Part shown: positions 1 through 6,694 of the stretch, one piece after another | How the letters are laid out: each line of letters opens with the position of its first letter | Numbering within the stretch: position 1 is the stretch's first letter | Origin: JAQVWU01 sp964628455 | Lineage (GTDB): Bacteria > Bacillota > Clostridia > Oscillospirales > CAG-272 | Direction of reading: 5' to 3' | DNA length: 20,101 nucleotides | Assembly (NCBI GenBank): GCA_964628455.1 | Contig: CAZVPD010000059.1 | Coordinates: forward strand, 1 to 20,101 | Translations under genes and position numbers: made by a program | The notes under the pieces: generated by a model | The model's input: the letters and a program-made list of their open reading frames with translations, nothing else | What the model was told of the DNA's origin: nothing | The model's database searches: none

Positions 1-1
1 T

Positions 2-616
2 AATACGGAAAGTATGATTACGCTTGTGGAAAAAATCGATAAGCTGATCAATACGGCCGACATATCCTATACATGGAAATATTCGATGTCGTATGACCCG
101 AATGCCGGAGGGATACCACCGGTCAGTTTCGATTCGGGACGTGCATTGTTTTATCTTGTTCCTTTAAGCCTTGCGAAGAATTTTCGTGAGACAGACGCTG
201 ATTTCGGGATCGTTCCGCTCCCGAAACTCGACGAAGTGCAGAAAGATTACATAACGCTGAACTGGTCGGGATTTATGTGCGTTCCGTTATCTGCTTCCGA
301 CCCGTCCTTTACCGGCAGTGTTGTTGAATTATTGGCCTATTATAACAAAGAGATCGTTATGCCCGCATTTTATGACATTCTGCTGGGACAGAAAATATCA
401 CGTGACGAGGATTCTGTTTTAATGCTTGATATAATATTCAAAGGCAATGTTTACGATCTTGGTGTAAATCTGGGTATCTATAATATTCTCACGGATATAG
501 TCTCTTCGCAGAATGCGGAATTTACTTCTTATTATGCTAAGAATGAAAAAGCTTTTAATAAAACCATAACGGATTATTATCAGGCTCATATTAAATATCA
601 GGAAAATATAGGCTAA
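2..616 (+). CDS. ABC-type extracellular solute-binding protein, C-terminal part (5' end outside window)
   Basis: The reading frame is open to the left edge, so the first Met (position 14) is internal and the signal peptide lies outside the window. The visible 205 residues resemble the C-terminal lobe of a family 1 solute-binding lipoprotein, which would capture a sugar or oligosaccharide at the cell surface for an ABC importer. Support comes from the complete minus-strand solute-binding protein at 3704-5152. Both share a GRALF block, an (F)GVIP/(F)GIVPLP block, a 'SRDEDS/TRDDES...MLDII..G..YDLG' block and a C-terminal 'F.S(F)YAKNEK' block in the same order. No permease or ATPase gene is visible. 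The substrate is unknown. No convincing hairpin terminator follows the stop. Confidence 0.82.
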   Translation, partial: NTESMITLVEKIDKLINTADISYTWKYSMSYDPNAGGIPPVSFDSGRALFYLVPLSLAKNFRETDADFGIVPLPKLDEVQKDYITLNWSGFMCVPLSASDPSFTGSVVELLAYYNKEIVMPAFYDILLGQKISRDEDSVLMLDIIFKGNVYDLGVNLGIYNILTDIVSSQNAEFTSYYAKNEKAFNKTITDYYQAHIKYQENIG

Positions 617-772
617 CCCTTCGGATAATAAAATTCAAGGCAATGCAAATATCTAAACAACCTTTTGATCTTATGCTTTTGCATTAATATATATTTACAT
701 TGTTTCGTTTATATGTTATGATTAGCTGTAGCCGGAAACACAGTTGTATTACCGCAGACAGGGGGTCGGGAA
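617..772. other. Intergenic region between solute-binding protein and Crp/Fnr gene
   Basis: AT-rich spacer. It holds the promoter of the downstream regulator and a short ATGC-TTTT-GCAT hairpin near 673-684 that is too weak to call a terminator. Confidence 0.5.
694..722 (+). promoter_or_regulatory. Sigma-A-type promoter for the Crp/Fnr regulator
   Basis: TTTACA (694-699), a 17-bp spacer, then TATGAT (717-722) preceded by TGT, giving an extended -10. The predicted transcript would begin about 50 nt before the start codon of the regulator. Confidence 0.65.
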
Positions 773-1453
773 ATGCCGTCAGAGGACCGAACGGAAATGT
801 TTAAAATGCATTTTCCCTTTTGGGACAAGTTAAGTGATGCACAGAAGGAATTATTGCATCTTTATACTACCGATACAATATATGAAAAGGGCGCCAATAT
901 ACACGGAAATAACGGTGAATGTACAGGAGCTATTTTTATCAGAAGCGGTCAGCTGCGGGCCTATATGCTTTCGGATGAAGGAAGAGAAATAACTCTATAC
1001 CGGTTATACACCGGTGATATATGTATGCTTTCTGCGTCCTGTGTCTTAAAGACGATTACTTTTGACGTATATATCGACGCAGAGGAAAAAAGCGAAGTAT
1101 CAATCATCCATTCGAACACATTCTCCGCTCTTGCAGCGCAAAATATTTTTGTCGAAAATTTCGCTTTAAAACTTGCAACCGAACGATTTTCGGATGTCAT
1201 GTGGGCTATGCAGCAAATATTGTTTATGAGTTTTGACCGGCGGTTGGCAGTGTTCCTGCTGGACGAATCTTTAAAGAATGATGATGATATGATAAAACTG
1301 ACACATGAACAGATAGCTAAATATATGGGTTCCGCTCGTGAAGTAGTCTCCAGAATGCTGAAATATTTCTCGTCCGAAGGCCTTGTCTCATACTCCCGGA
1401 GCGGAATTAAAATTTTGGATAAAAAAAGATTAAAAAAAATCGTCAGTGCATGA
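773..1453 (+). CDS. Crp/Fnr-family transcriptional regulator
   Basis: A 226-residue protein with the two-part layout of the Crp/Fnr family: an N-terminal cyclic-nucleotide-binding-like beta barrel (about residues 25-115, including 'IFIRSGQLRAYMLSDEGRE' and a 'YTGDI' turn), a long dimerisation helix, and a C-terminal winged helix-turn-helix (about 176-205, 'LTHEQIAKYMGSAREVVSR', close to the Fnr 'IA.YLG..RETVSR' signature). The start is set by an AGGGGG ribosome site at 760-765, 7 nt before ATG. Cysteines are few and scattered, with no N-terminal four-Cys cluster, so it is unlikely to be an Fe-S oxygen sensor of the FNR type. It also lacks an obvious cAMP-contact motif, so its ligand is unknown. 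It is a single-gene unit; targets could include the neighbouring transporter or the solute-binding genes. Confidence 0.88.
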   Translation: MPSEDRTEMFKMHFPFWDKLSDAQKELLHLYTTDTIYEKGANIHGNNGECTGAIFIRSGQLRAYMLSDEGREITLYRLYTGDICMLSASCVLKTITFDVYIDAEEKSEVSIIHSNTFSALAAQNIFVENFALKLATERFSDVMWAMQQILFMSFDRRLAVFLLDESLKNDDDMIKLTHEQIAKYMGSAREVVSRMLKYFSSEGLVSYSRSGIKILDKKRLKKIVSA

Positions 1454-1478
1454 AAACAGCCTGAAACCGGTTTTGAAA

Positions 1479-1515
1479 GGAAGACAGGGAATTATCCTTG
1501 TCTTTTCTTCTGTTT
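1479..1515 (+). terminator. Probable intrinsic terminator after the Crp/Fnr gene
   Basis: A 12-bp stem (1479-1490 with 1495-1506, including G-T pairs) around an ATTA loop. The right arm ends in TTTT and a T-rich stretch follows. It sits 25 nt after the stop codon. Confidence 0.55.
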
Positions 1516-1752
1516 ACGGACGTACTTTTTTAACCCCGATAATTTTATCCGACAGAAAAAAATTCAGAGGATTTTAACTTTATAAACCATATATAAAAAA
1601 AGATGAATAAACGACCGTATGATTAATGAACAGTATTTATACATACGGGATAAAAATCATCGTATACTTTAAATATTGAAAAAACAATACTTATATGATA
1701 GAATAAGCTGTTATTTACGGGATGTCAATTTCCATATTACGAAGGTATGCAT
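1516..1752. other. Regulatory spacer upstream of the permease gene
   Basis: AT-rich, non-coding. It contains an inverted pair CCGTATG (1615-1621) / CATACGG (1642-1648), a related CGTATAC at about 1661, and the promoter at 1676-1704. No small ORF with a credible ribosome site was found. Confidence 0.5.
1676..1704 (+). promoter_or_regulatory. Sigma-A-type promoter for permease / deacetylase unit
   Basis: TTGAAA (1676-1681), a 17-bp spacer, then TAGAAT (1699-1704) preceded by TGA (extended -10). The expected transcript starts about 40 nt before the permease start codon. Confidence 0.65.
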
Positions 1753-2937
1753 ATGTCCGTTATGAATCCGGTCGGTCCTCCTTTACAGAGAGTTGAATTT
1801 GCGGCTTTCTTGAATCAGCTGAAAAAAAACGCCGCATATGTACTTAAAAAGAACGTGATACTGGTCACCGCAATATCAGCGGCTGTCGTTACTTCATTTG
1901 CGGTCCCTCCCGACAAAAAATATTTGGAATATTTCGATTTGAAGACGCTATCCTGCCTGTTTTGTGTTCTTGCCGTAGTCTGCGCGCTGCGTAATATCGA
2001 ATTTTTTACGATTGTAGCCCGGCATATAGTCGGCCGTTTTAAAACAACCCGCAGCTGTTTTCTTGCGTTGTGTTATATAACATTCATCGGTTCTATGTTT
2101 ATTGCAAACGACATGGCGCTTCTCACCTTTCTCCCCCTCGGATCTCTTGTTTTAATCCATACCGGCAAACAAAAATATATGGCTTTTTTATTTATTATGC
2201 AGAATATCTCCGCAAATTTAGGCGGCATGCTGACGCCTTTCGGTAATCCTCAGAATTTATATCTTTATTCTGCTTTTAAAATACCGACGGCTGAATTTAT
2301 TTCTATTATGGCGATACCATTTGCCGTAGCCGTTATTATGATAACGGTATGCTGCCTTCTTATTAAGAATAAAACATTATCGGTTTCGGATGATTATCAT
2401 AAAGAGATGCCCCGAAATAAACTGATCATTTATTTATTATTGTTTGTTCTCGCTATCGCCATCGTTTTTCGCGGAATACCTTATTGGACCGGATTGCTTA
2501 TAATTCCGTTTGTTTTGTTTTTTATAGACAGACAGGCACTTCGAATGGTGGATTATCCGCTTCTGGCGACATTTACCGCTTTCTTTGTCTTTTCCGGAAA
2601 TATGTCACGTATCGAAATTGTCAGGAACATATTATCGGGTCTGCTTGAAAAAAGCACATTATTTGTTTCTGTTTTATCATGTCAGATAATCAGCAACGTT
2701 CCTTCGGCTATTCTGCTTTCTCATTTTACAGACAACTACAGGGAATTGCTTTTAGGCGTCAATATCGGAGGAGCGGGAACATTAATCGCATCGCTGGCAA
2801 GCCTTATCACTTTCCGGGAATATGAGAAGCATAACAAAGGTAAATCCCTTCGTTATATACTTAAATTCACCAATTATAACCTGTTGTTTTTATTTGTTTT
2901 GACCTTAACGGCATACATTACGGTCGTAAATAATTAA
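1753..2937 (+). CDS. Ion-transporter-superfamily permease (ArsB/NhaD/SLC13-like)
   Basis: A roughly 394-residue polytopic membrane protein with about ten hydrophobic segments. Two half-repeats carry the polar re-entrant motifs of the ion transporter (IT) superfamily: 'ANDMALLTFLPL' and 'NLGGMLTPFGNPQNLYLY' in the first half, 'SNVPSAILLSHF' and 'NIGGAGTLIASLASLI' in the second. The family moves inorganic or organic anions (arsenite, dicarboxylates, sulfate) or exchanges Na+/H+; the substrate here cannot be told from sequence. I chose the ATG at 1753 because the GAAGG at 1741-1745 sits 7 nt before it; the in-frame ATG at 1747 is only 1 nt from that site. It probably shares a transcript with the deacetylase-like gene 45 nt downstream. 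Confidence 0.82.
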   Translation: MSVMNPVGPPLQRVEFAAFLNQLKKNAAYVLKKNVILVTAISAAVVTSFAVPPDKKYLEYFDLKTLSCLFCVLAVVCALRNIEFFTIVARHIVGRFKTTRSCFLALCYITFIGSMFIANDMALLTFLPLGSLVLIHTGKQKYMAFLFIMQNISANLGGMLTPFGNPQNLYLYSAFKIPTAEFISIMAIPFAVAVIMITVCCLLIKNKTLSVSDDYHKEMPRNKLIIYLLLFVLAIAIVFRGIPYWTGLLIIPFVLFFIDRQALRMVDYPLLATFTAFFVFSGNMSRIEIVRNILSGLLEKSTLFVSVLSCQIISNVPSAILLSHFTDNYRELLLGVNIGGAGTLIASLASLITFREYEKHNKGKSLRYILKFTNYNLLFLFVLTLTAYITVVNN

Positions 2938-2982
2938 CATTTTAATATCTGCTTTTAAATACAGATATATAAAGGATATGAT

Positions 2983-3681
2983 ATGAATAAAAACAAATAT
3001 TTAACATTGAGCTTTGATGACGGAACAATACAGGATGTTCGTTTAATCGAATTATTAAATAAATACGGTTTGAAAAGTACTTTTAACTTAAATTCGGGAC
3101 TTTTCGGAACAAAACATCGGATTATACACGATAATATTGATGTGGATCATACCGAAATAACATCAGATATGGTTCATGATTTATATTCGGGACATGAAGT
3201 GGCTGTCCATACGCTGACGCATCCGCGGCTTGATATGTGCGACCGCGATAAAATAATTCATGAGGTTGGCGGTGATAAAACTGCTCTCGAAAAATTGTGC
3301 GGATATACGATCATCGGAATGGCATACCCCGGGGGACCGTTTTACAATGATTTTGTTATCGAAACGATAAAACAAAACACGGGCATTGTTTATGCCCGTG
3401 CGGTAGCTTCCCACCATACATTCGCTTTTCCTCGTGATCTGATGATATGGCAGCCGACATGTCATCAGAACGATCCAGCGCTCCCGGAACTTGCCGATTC
3501 CTTTATTGACGCCGAAACCGATGAAAACAGTTTATTTTATCTCTGGGGTCACAGCTTTGAATTCGATAAATATAAAAGCTGGGATACATTTGAAACTTTT
3601 TGTGAAAAAATAGCAGGCCGAAGCGATATAAACTATGTTACGAATGCTGAATTTCTTAAGAAAAGCGCTCTGTTAAAGTAA
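2983..3681 (+). CDS. Polysaccharide deacetylase-like protein (NodB-type, CE4)
   Basis: A 232-residue protein with the NodB homology fold. Motif 1 'LSFDDG' (D12, D13) supplies the catalytic base and a metal ligand, and motif 2 'HTLTHP' (H76, H80) supplies the metal-binding His pair. A later 'AYPGG' block and 'LWGHSFE' fit the remaining conserved positions. CE4 enzymes remove N- or O-acetyl groups from amino sugars or polysaccharides using a divalent metal. There is no signal peptide or membrane anchor, so it should act in the cytoplasm, perhaps on a small imported or biosynthetic substrate rather than the wall. The ribosome site AAAGGA (2971-2976) sets the start. It ends 22 nt from the converging minus-strand solute-binding gene, with no clear terminator between them. 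Confidence 0.85.
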   Translation: MNKNKYLTLSFDDGTIQDVRLIELLNKYGLKSTFNLNSGLFGTKHRIIHDNIDVDHTEITSDMVHDLYSGHEVAVHTLTHPRLDMCDRDKIIHEVGGDKTALEKLCGYTIIGMAYPGGPFYNDFVIETIKQNTGIVYARAVASHHTFAFPRDLMIWQPTCHQNDPALPELADSFIDAETDENSLFYLWGHSFEFDKYKSWDTFETFCEKIAGRSDINYVTNAEFLKKSALLK

Positions 3682-3703
3682 AAAAATCATCCGGACCGCC
3701 ATG

Positions 3704-5152
3704 TTAATCCAGATATGCACTGACCAGTTTTTCCAGCGCTTTTTTTGCGGGTTTTTCGTTTTTAGCATAAAAAGAAGCAAAATCCGGTGAAGGCATTTTT
3801 GAAAGATTATATCCCGTACTGCTCAACTCACCGACTGCATTGCAGTAATATCCGAGGTCGTAAATCTTCCCCTGTTTTATAATGTCCAGCATTTCCGTTG
3901 ATTCATCGTCACGCGTATATTTTGTCGTAAGAGCTACGTCATAATAGGTCGGAATGACGGAAACATAGCCTTCAAAAGCAAGCGCTTCCAGAATCACAGA
4001 TGTGCGGACGGGATCGCTTGCCGTAATAGGAATGATAAACAAGGAACAGGAAGCGTCGACCTTACCGTAATATTTGTCTGTGGTATCATCGTATTTCGGC
4101 CAGGGAATAACTCCGAAATCAATATCCATATCCCTGAAAGAGATGATGCTTCCGTAACCCGCCTCGATAAATAAAGCGCGTCCTTCTTTAAATGATTCAT
4201 TAACAAGCGGACCTCCGTCGGTCTTTTCAAGAAAGCAGGTGCCGGACTTAAACAAATCAAAGAATCTCTGATATATTTCCGTGGTACGGTCATTAAAAAG
4301 GGATATATACGGGATATCATTTTCGTCTTTGTCGGCGATGCGCTCATTTGCGCAATACAAGACTTGAATTGGACCGCCCCACCAGCTGGTCACATAACCG
4401 AACTGGTCTGTTTCAATGGCTGAATTTCCGTCACCGTTAAGATCCGAATAACCTTTTTTAATAATATTTGAAAAATTATCGAAAGTCCATGTTCCGTCCA
4501 AAACAGATTTATAAGGGTATTCGATCAGATAATCGTTAAAAAGCGGTTTGTTAAAAAGGATGCATGTTGTGGCTGCAAGATTTTGAAAACTGATGTCACC
4601 TACCATACAATAAAGTTTATGATTGATCGAAAAACTTTCTTTGGCATCCTGCGCCCACCAGGGTTGGTCAAGATCAACATATTCCAGCTCGGTATTCCAT
4701 TCCAGAAGTAATTTTTCCTGGGCATATGCAAATGAAGCCCGGGCATGCGGTAAAATGATGTCGTAATCATCGCTGCCGGCCAGTATGGATGTCATGCCGT
4801 CCGTTTCGTAATTATAGTGTGATGAACGGATCACCTCATAACTGATATTGAAACGTTCCGCAACTTTTAAATTGCGGTAATATATCGCATCCTCCATTAA
4901 ATCACCGGTTTCGGTTTCCGAATACATATCATCGACGTAAACATCGTTGTCACGGATAAGCATACGGAAGTTATATCCCGAAAAATCTGATTCAGGTAAA
5001 TGATCGGAAAGAACCGGTTCTGTTTCAACTGTATGAACAACCGTGTCGGCAGTAACCGGAATTTCTGAGACTCTGTCGGAACAGCTTGTTATTAATAAAA
5101 ATAATACTGTCTGGATTAAAACAAAAGCTAAAATCCGTATAATCTTTTTCAT
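3704..5152 (-). CDS. ABC-type extracellular solute-binding lipoprotein
   Basis: A 482-residue family 1 solute-binding protein. The N-terminus is a lipoprotein signal peptide: positively charged MKKIIR, a hydrophobic core, then the lipobox ITSC with the lipidated Cys at residue 24, followed by an acidic/Ser/Thr linker. It should be anchored outside the membrane and deliver a sugar-like solute to an ABC permease, which is not in the window. An ATG 54 nt upstream (position 5206) was rejected because it has no ribosome site, lies upstream of the transcription start predicted from the 5189-5217 promoter, and would bury the signal peptide. The AAAGG before the chosen start is about 12 nt away, a long spacing. 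The C-terminal half is paralogous to the partial protein at 2-616. Confidence 0.9.
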   Translation of the reverse strand: MKKIIRILAFVLIQTVLFLLITSCSDRVSEIPVTADTVVHTVETEPVLSDHLPESDFSGYNFRMLIRDNDVYVDDMYSETETGDLMEDAIYYRNLKVAERFNISYEVIRSSHYNYETDGMTSILAGSDDYDIILPHARASFAYAQEKLLLEWNTELEYVDLDQPWWAQDAKESFSINHKLYCMVGDISFQNLAATTCILFNKPLFNDYLIEYPYKSVLDGTWTFDNFSNIIKKGYSDLNGDGNSAIETDQFGYVTSWWGGPIQVLYCANERIADKDENDIPYISLFNDRTTEIYQRFFDLFKSGTCFLEKTDGGPLVNESFKEGRALFIEAGYGSIISFRDMDIDFGVIPWPKYDDTTDKYYGKVDASCSLFIIPITASDPVRTSVILEALAFEGYVSVIPTYYDVALTTKYTRDDESTEMLDIIKQGKIYDLGYYCNAVGELSSTGYNLSKMPSPDFASFYAKNEKPAKKALEKLVSAYLD

Positions 5153-5188
5153 ATTATCCGCTGACCTTTCATATAGTATTTTAAAATC

Positions 5189-5217
5189 ATTATAATCGAA
5201 GATCATATTAATGTCAA
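5189..5217 (-). promoter_or_regulatory. Consensus sigma-A promoter for the solute-binding lipoprotein
   Basis: On the minus strand TTGACA (5217-5212), exactly 17 bp, then TATAAT (5194-5189): both hexamers match consensus. The predicted start near 5182 gives a leader of about 30 nt. Confidence 0.8.
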
Positions 5218-5245
5218 CATATTAATAAATTCACAAGCGAGCCGC

Positions 5246-5287
5246 AAAAAAACAGGCATTCGCGTTGCCGCGAATGCCTGTTTTTTT
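5246..5287 (-). terminator. Intrinsic terminator of the cold-shock gene (symmetrical, could act both ways)
   Basis: A perfect 12-bp stem (5253-5264 with 5269-5280) with a TTGC loop, flanked by seven A on the left and seven T on the right. On the minus strand the U-tract directly follows the stem, 15 nt after the cold-shock stop codon. It also insulates the solute-binding gene promoter from read-through. Confidence 0.93.
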
Positions 5288-5294
5288 GTGATTG

Positions 5295-5507
5295 TTATGC
5301 TATGTTGACGTTTACCGCTCTGAAACGGCTTTTGTCTTTCTGGTCGCGTTCTATATCAAACGTAACCTTCTGACCGTCTTTGAGAGACTTATATCCCTCG
5401 GAAACGATCTGTGAGAAGTGTACGAATACATCGTCTCCGCCATTGTCGTTGGAAATAAAGCCAAAGCCCTTTTCCGCATTAAACCACTTAACTGTACCTG
5501 TGTTCAT
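5295..5507 (-). CDS. csp: Cold-shock protein (CspA family)
   Basis: A 70-residue single-domain cold-shock protein, the usual family length. RNP1 'KGFGFISND' and RNP2 'DVFVHFSQI' are both present, as is the typical 'GTVKWFNAEKGFGFI' opening. These small OB-fold proteins bind single-stranded RNA and DNA and act as RNA chaperones and antiterminators in the cytoplasm. A GGAGG lies 9 nt before ATG. The gene is monocistronic: promoter at 5640-5668, leader of about 125 nt with a long hairpin, terminator right after the gene. Structured leaders are known to regulate csp genes in other bacteria, so post-transcriptional control is likely here. Confidence 0.97.
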   Translation of the reverse strand: MNTGTVKWFNAEKGFGFISNDNGGDDVFVHFSQIVSEGYKSLKDGQKVTFDIERDQKDKSRFRAVNVNIA

Positions 5508-5557
5508 CTTAAGGTACCTCCATAAAATATAATTATATTGTTTGTAAGATTAAAAAA

Positions 5558-5609
5558 TCACATATTTATGTAAAACATCGTCGGTAAAATGTCTTACATA
5601 AATATGTGA
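5558..5609 (-). promoter_or_regulatory. Long hairpin in the csp leader, followed by a U-tract (possible attenuator or thermosensor)
   Basis: Two 21-nt arms (5558-5578 and 5589-5609) pair at 20 of 21 positions around a 10-nt loop. On the minus strand six T follow at once (5557-5552), which is the layout of an intrinsic terminator inside the leader, about 45 nt before the ribosome site. The stem is almost all A-T. No T-run follows on the plus strand, so the structure is oriented toward csp. Confidence 0.65.
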
Positions 5610-5639
5610 GATCATACTATACAACCTGAATACTTTTAA

Positions 5640-5668
5640 AGTATAACATATAAATCGGTTTTTGTCAA
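5640..5668 (-). promoter_or_regulatory. Sigma-A promoter for csp
   Basis: Minus strand TTGACA (5668-5663), a 17-bp spacer, TATACT (5645-5640). The predicted start near 5633 gives a leader of about 125 nt that includes the 5558-5609 hairpin. Confidence 0.75.
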
Positions 5669-5809
5669 TAGCTATTTTAAAATAATAATCGGATTTTAAA
5701 AATATATTTCTTAAGGTCTGGTCGGTCCGTTAAATCTTCAATGAACATATATTTCCGAAACAGGTGGTTTATAATTTCTACAGTATTATCATATAAATTT
5801 ATACATTGC
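5669..5809. other. Divergent intergenic region between csp and the operon
   Basis: Non-coding. It holds AT-rich tracts, a GGTCTGGTCGGTCC stretch (about 5715-5728) and a perfect 12-bp palindrome TATAAATTTATA (5792-5803) just upstream of the operon -35 box, which could be an operator or simply an UP-like AT element. Confidence 0.4.
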
Positions 5810-5838
5810 TTGACAATTAATTCATACTGTAATATAAT
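5810..5838 (+). promoter_or_regulatory. Consensus sigma-A promoter of the 14-gene catabolic operon
   Basis: TTGACA (5810-5815), 17 bp, TATAAT (5833-5838): both hexamers match consensus. The predicted start is near 5845, about 27 nt before the first gene. No second promoter or terminator of similar quality was seen inside the operon. Confidence 0.82.
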
Positions 5839-5871
5839 AAGAAAAATCAATGAATCAGAAGCTGGTATAAG

Positions 5872-6660
5872 ATGATAAAAATCGATTATTCCTCAAAGAC
5901 CGTAGTTATTACAGGCGCTGCCGGGGGGATAGGCAGTTCGATGTGCCGTATCTTTGCCGAAAACGGTGCATCGGTAGCTGTCTGCGATATAAATCCGGCA
6001 GGATGTACCGCAGTTGCGGATTCGATTACTGCCTGCGGAGGTATTGCCGTTCCTTTTTTACTTGATGTGACAGACCGTAAAAGTCTTGTATCCGTTTCCG
6101 AAGAAATCATGGAAAAATTCGGTTCGGTCGATCTTCTGATAAACAACGCCGGTGTGAATGTGGGACCTGACGACCGCAATCCGATCGGTTTTTTTTCCGA
6201 TGAAAAATGGGACTGGATAATCGGTGTTGACCTTGACGGAGTTTACAATGTTTCGAAAGCTTTTTTGCGGCATATGCAAAAAGAGACGGGTGCAAATATC
6301 ATAAACATCAGTTCCGTCGTCGGAATCGTGCCGTTTCGCCGTCAGTGTGCGTTTACAGCGGCTAAAGCCGGTGTTGTAAACCTGACAAAAGCGATGGCTA
6401 TCGAACTTGCGGAGGAGGGCATCCGCGTTAATTGTATTGCGCCGGGTTCAATCCTTATGGAGGGAACGCGCGCATTGTTTTATAATGATCCTTTAAAGGC
6501 AGAATCGATGATGAAGAATATACCGCAGCACCGTCCGGGTTCGCCGGAAGATATCGCTTATGCAGCGCTTTTTCTCGGTGCCGACTGTGCGGGTTATGTA
6601 ACAGGCTCGGTATTAACGGTGGACGGCGGTTGGACATGCGGTTTCGCAAGGGATTTTTAA
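5872..6660 (+). CDS. SDR-family oxidoreductase with substituted catalytic Tyr
   Basis: A 262-residue classical short-chain dehydrogenase/reductase. The cofactor motif is TGAAGGIG (14-21), D39 at the end of the second strand suggests NAD(H), and NNAG (91-94) is intact. The active site is not: the usual YxxxK reads F161-T-A-A-K165 (TTT at 6352-6354), and the Asn of the N-S-Y-K tetrad is D120; S147/S148 and K165 remain. The C-terminal 'GYVTGSVLTVDGG' is typical of the family. SDRs of this type oxidise sugars, polyols or hydroxyacids; loss of the Tyr suggests altered chemistry, a very slow enzyme or a non-catalytic role. It is the first gene of the operon, with only a weak ribosome site despite a strong promoter. 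Confidence 0.88.
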   Translation: MIKIDYSSKTVVITGAAGGIGSSMCRIFAENGASVAVCDINPAGCTAVADSITACGGIAVPFLLDVTDRKSLVSVSEEIMEKFGSVDLLINNAGVNVGPDDRNPIGFFSDEKWDWIIGVDLDGVYNVSKAFLRHMQKETGANIINISSVVGIVPFRRQCAFTAAKAGVVNLTKAMAIELAEEGIRVNCIAPGSILMEGTRALFYNDPLKAESMMKNIPQHRPGSPEDIAYAALFLGADCAGYVTGSVLTVDGGWTCGFARDF

Positions 6661-6694
6661 ATTCTATTGATTTAAAATCGGAAAGGATTGAAAT

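Noticed and set aside
673..684. ATGC-TTTT-GCAT hairpin as terminator of the left-edge gene
   Set aside because: Only four base pairs and no U-tract follows.
2947..2970. ATATCTG/CAGATAT inverted repeat between permease and deacetylase genes as a terminator
   Set aside because: Short stem, 10-nt loop, no T-run; more likely read through or an mRNA processing site at most.
5153..5206. Upstream start for the minus-strand solute-binding protein
   Set aside because: It would precede the predicted transcription start and mask a clear lipoprotein signal peptide.
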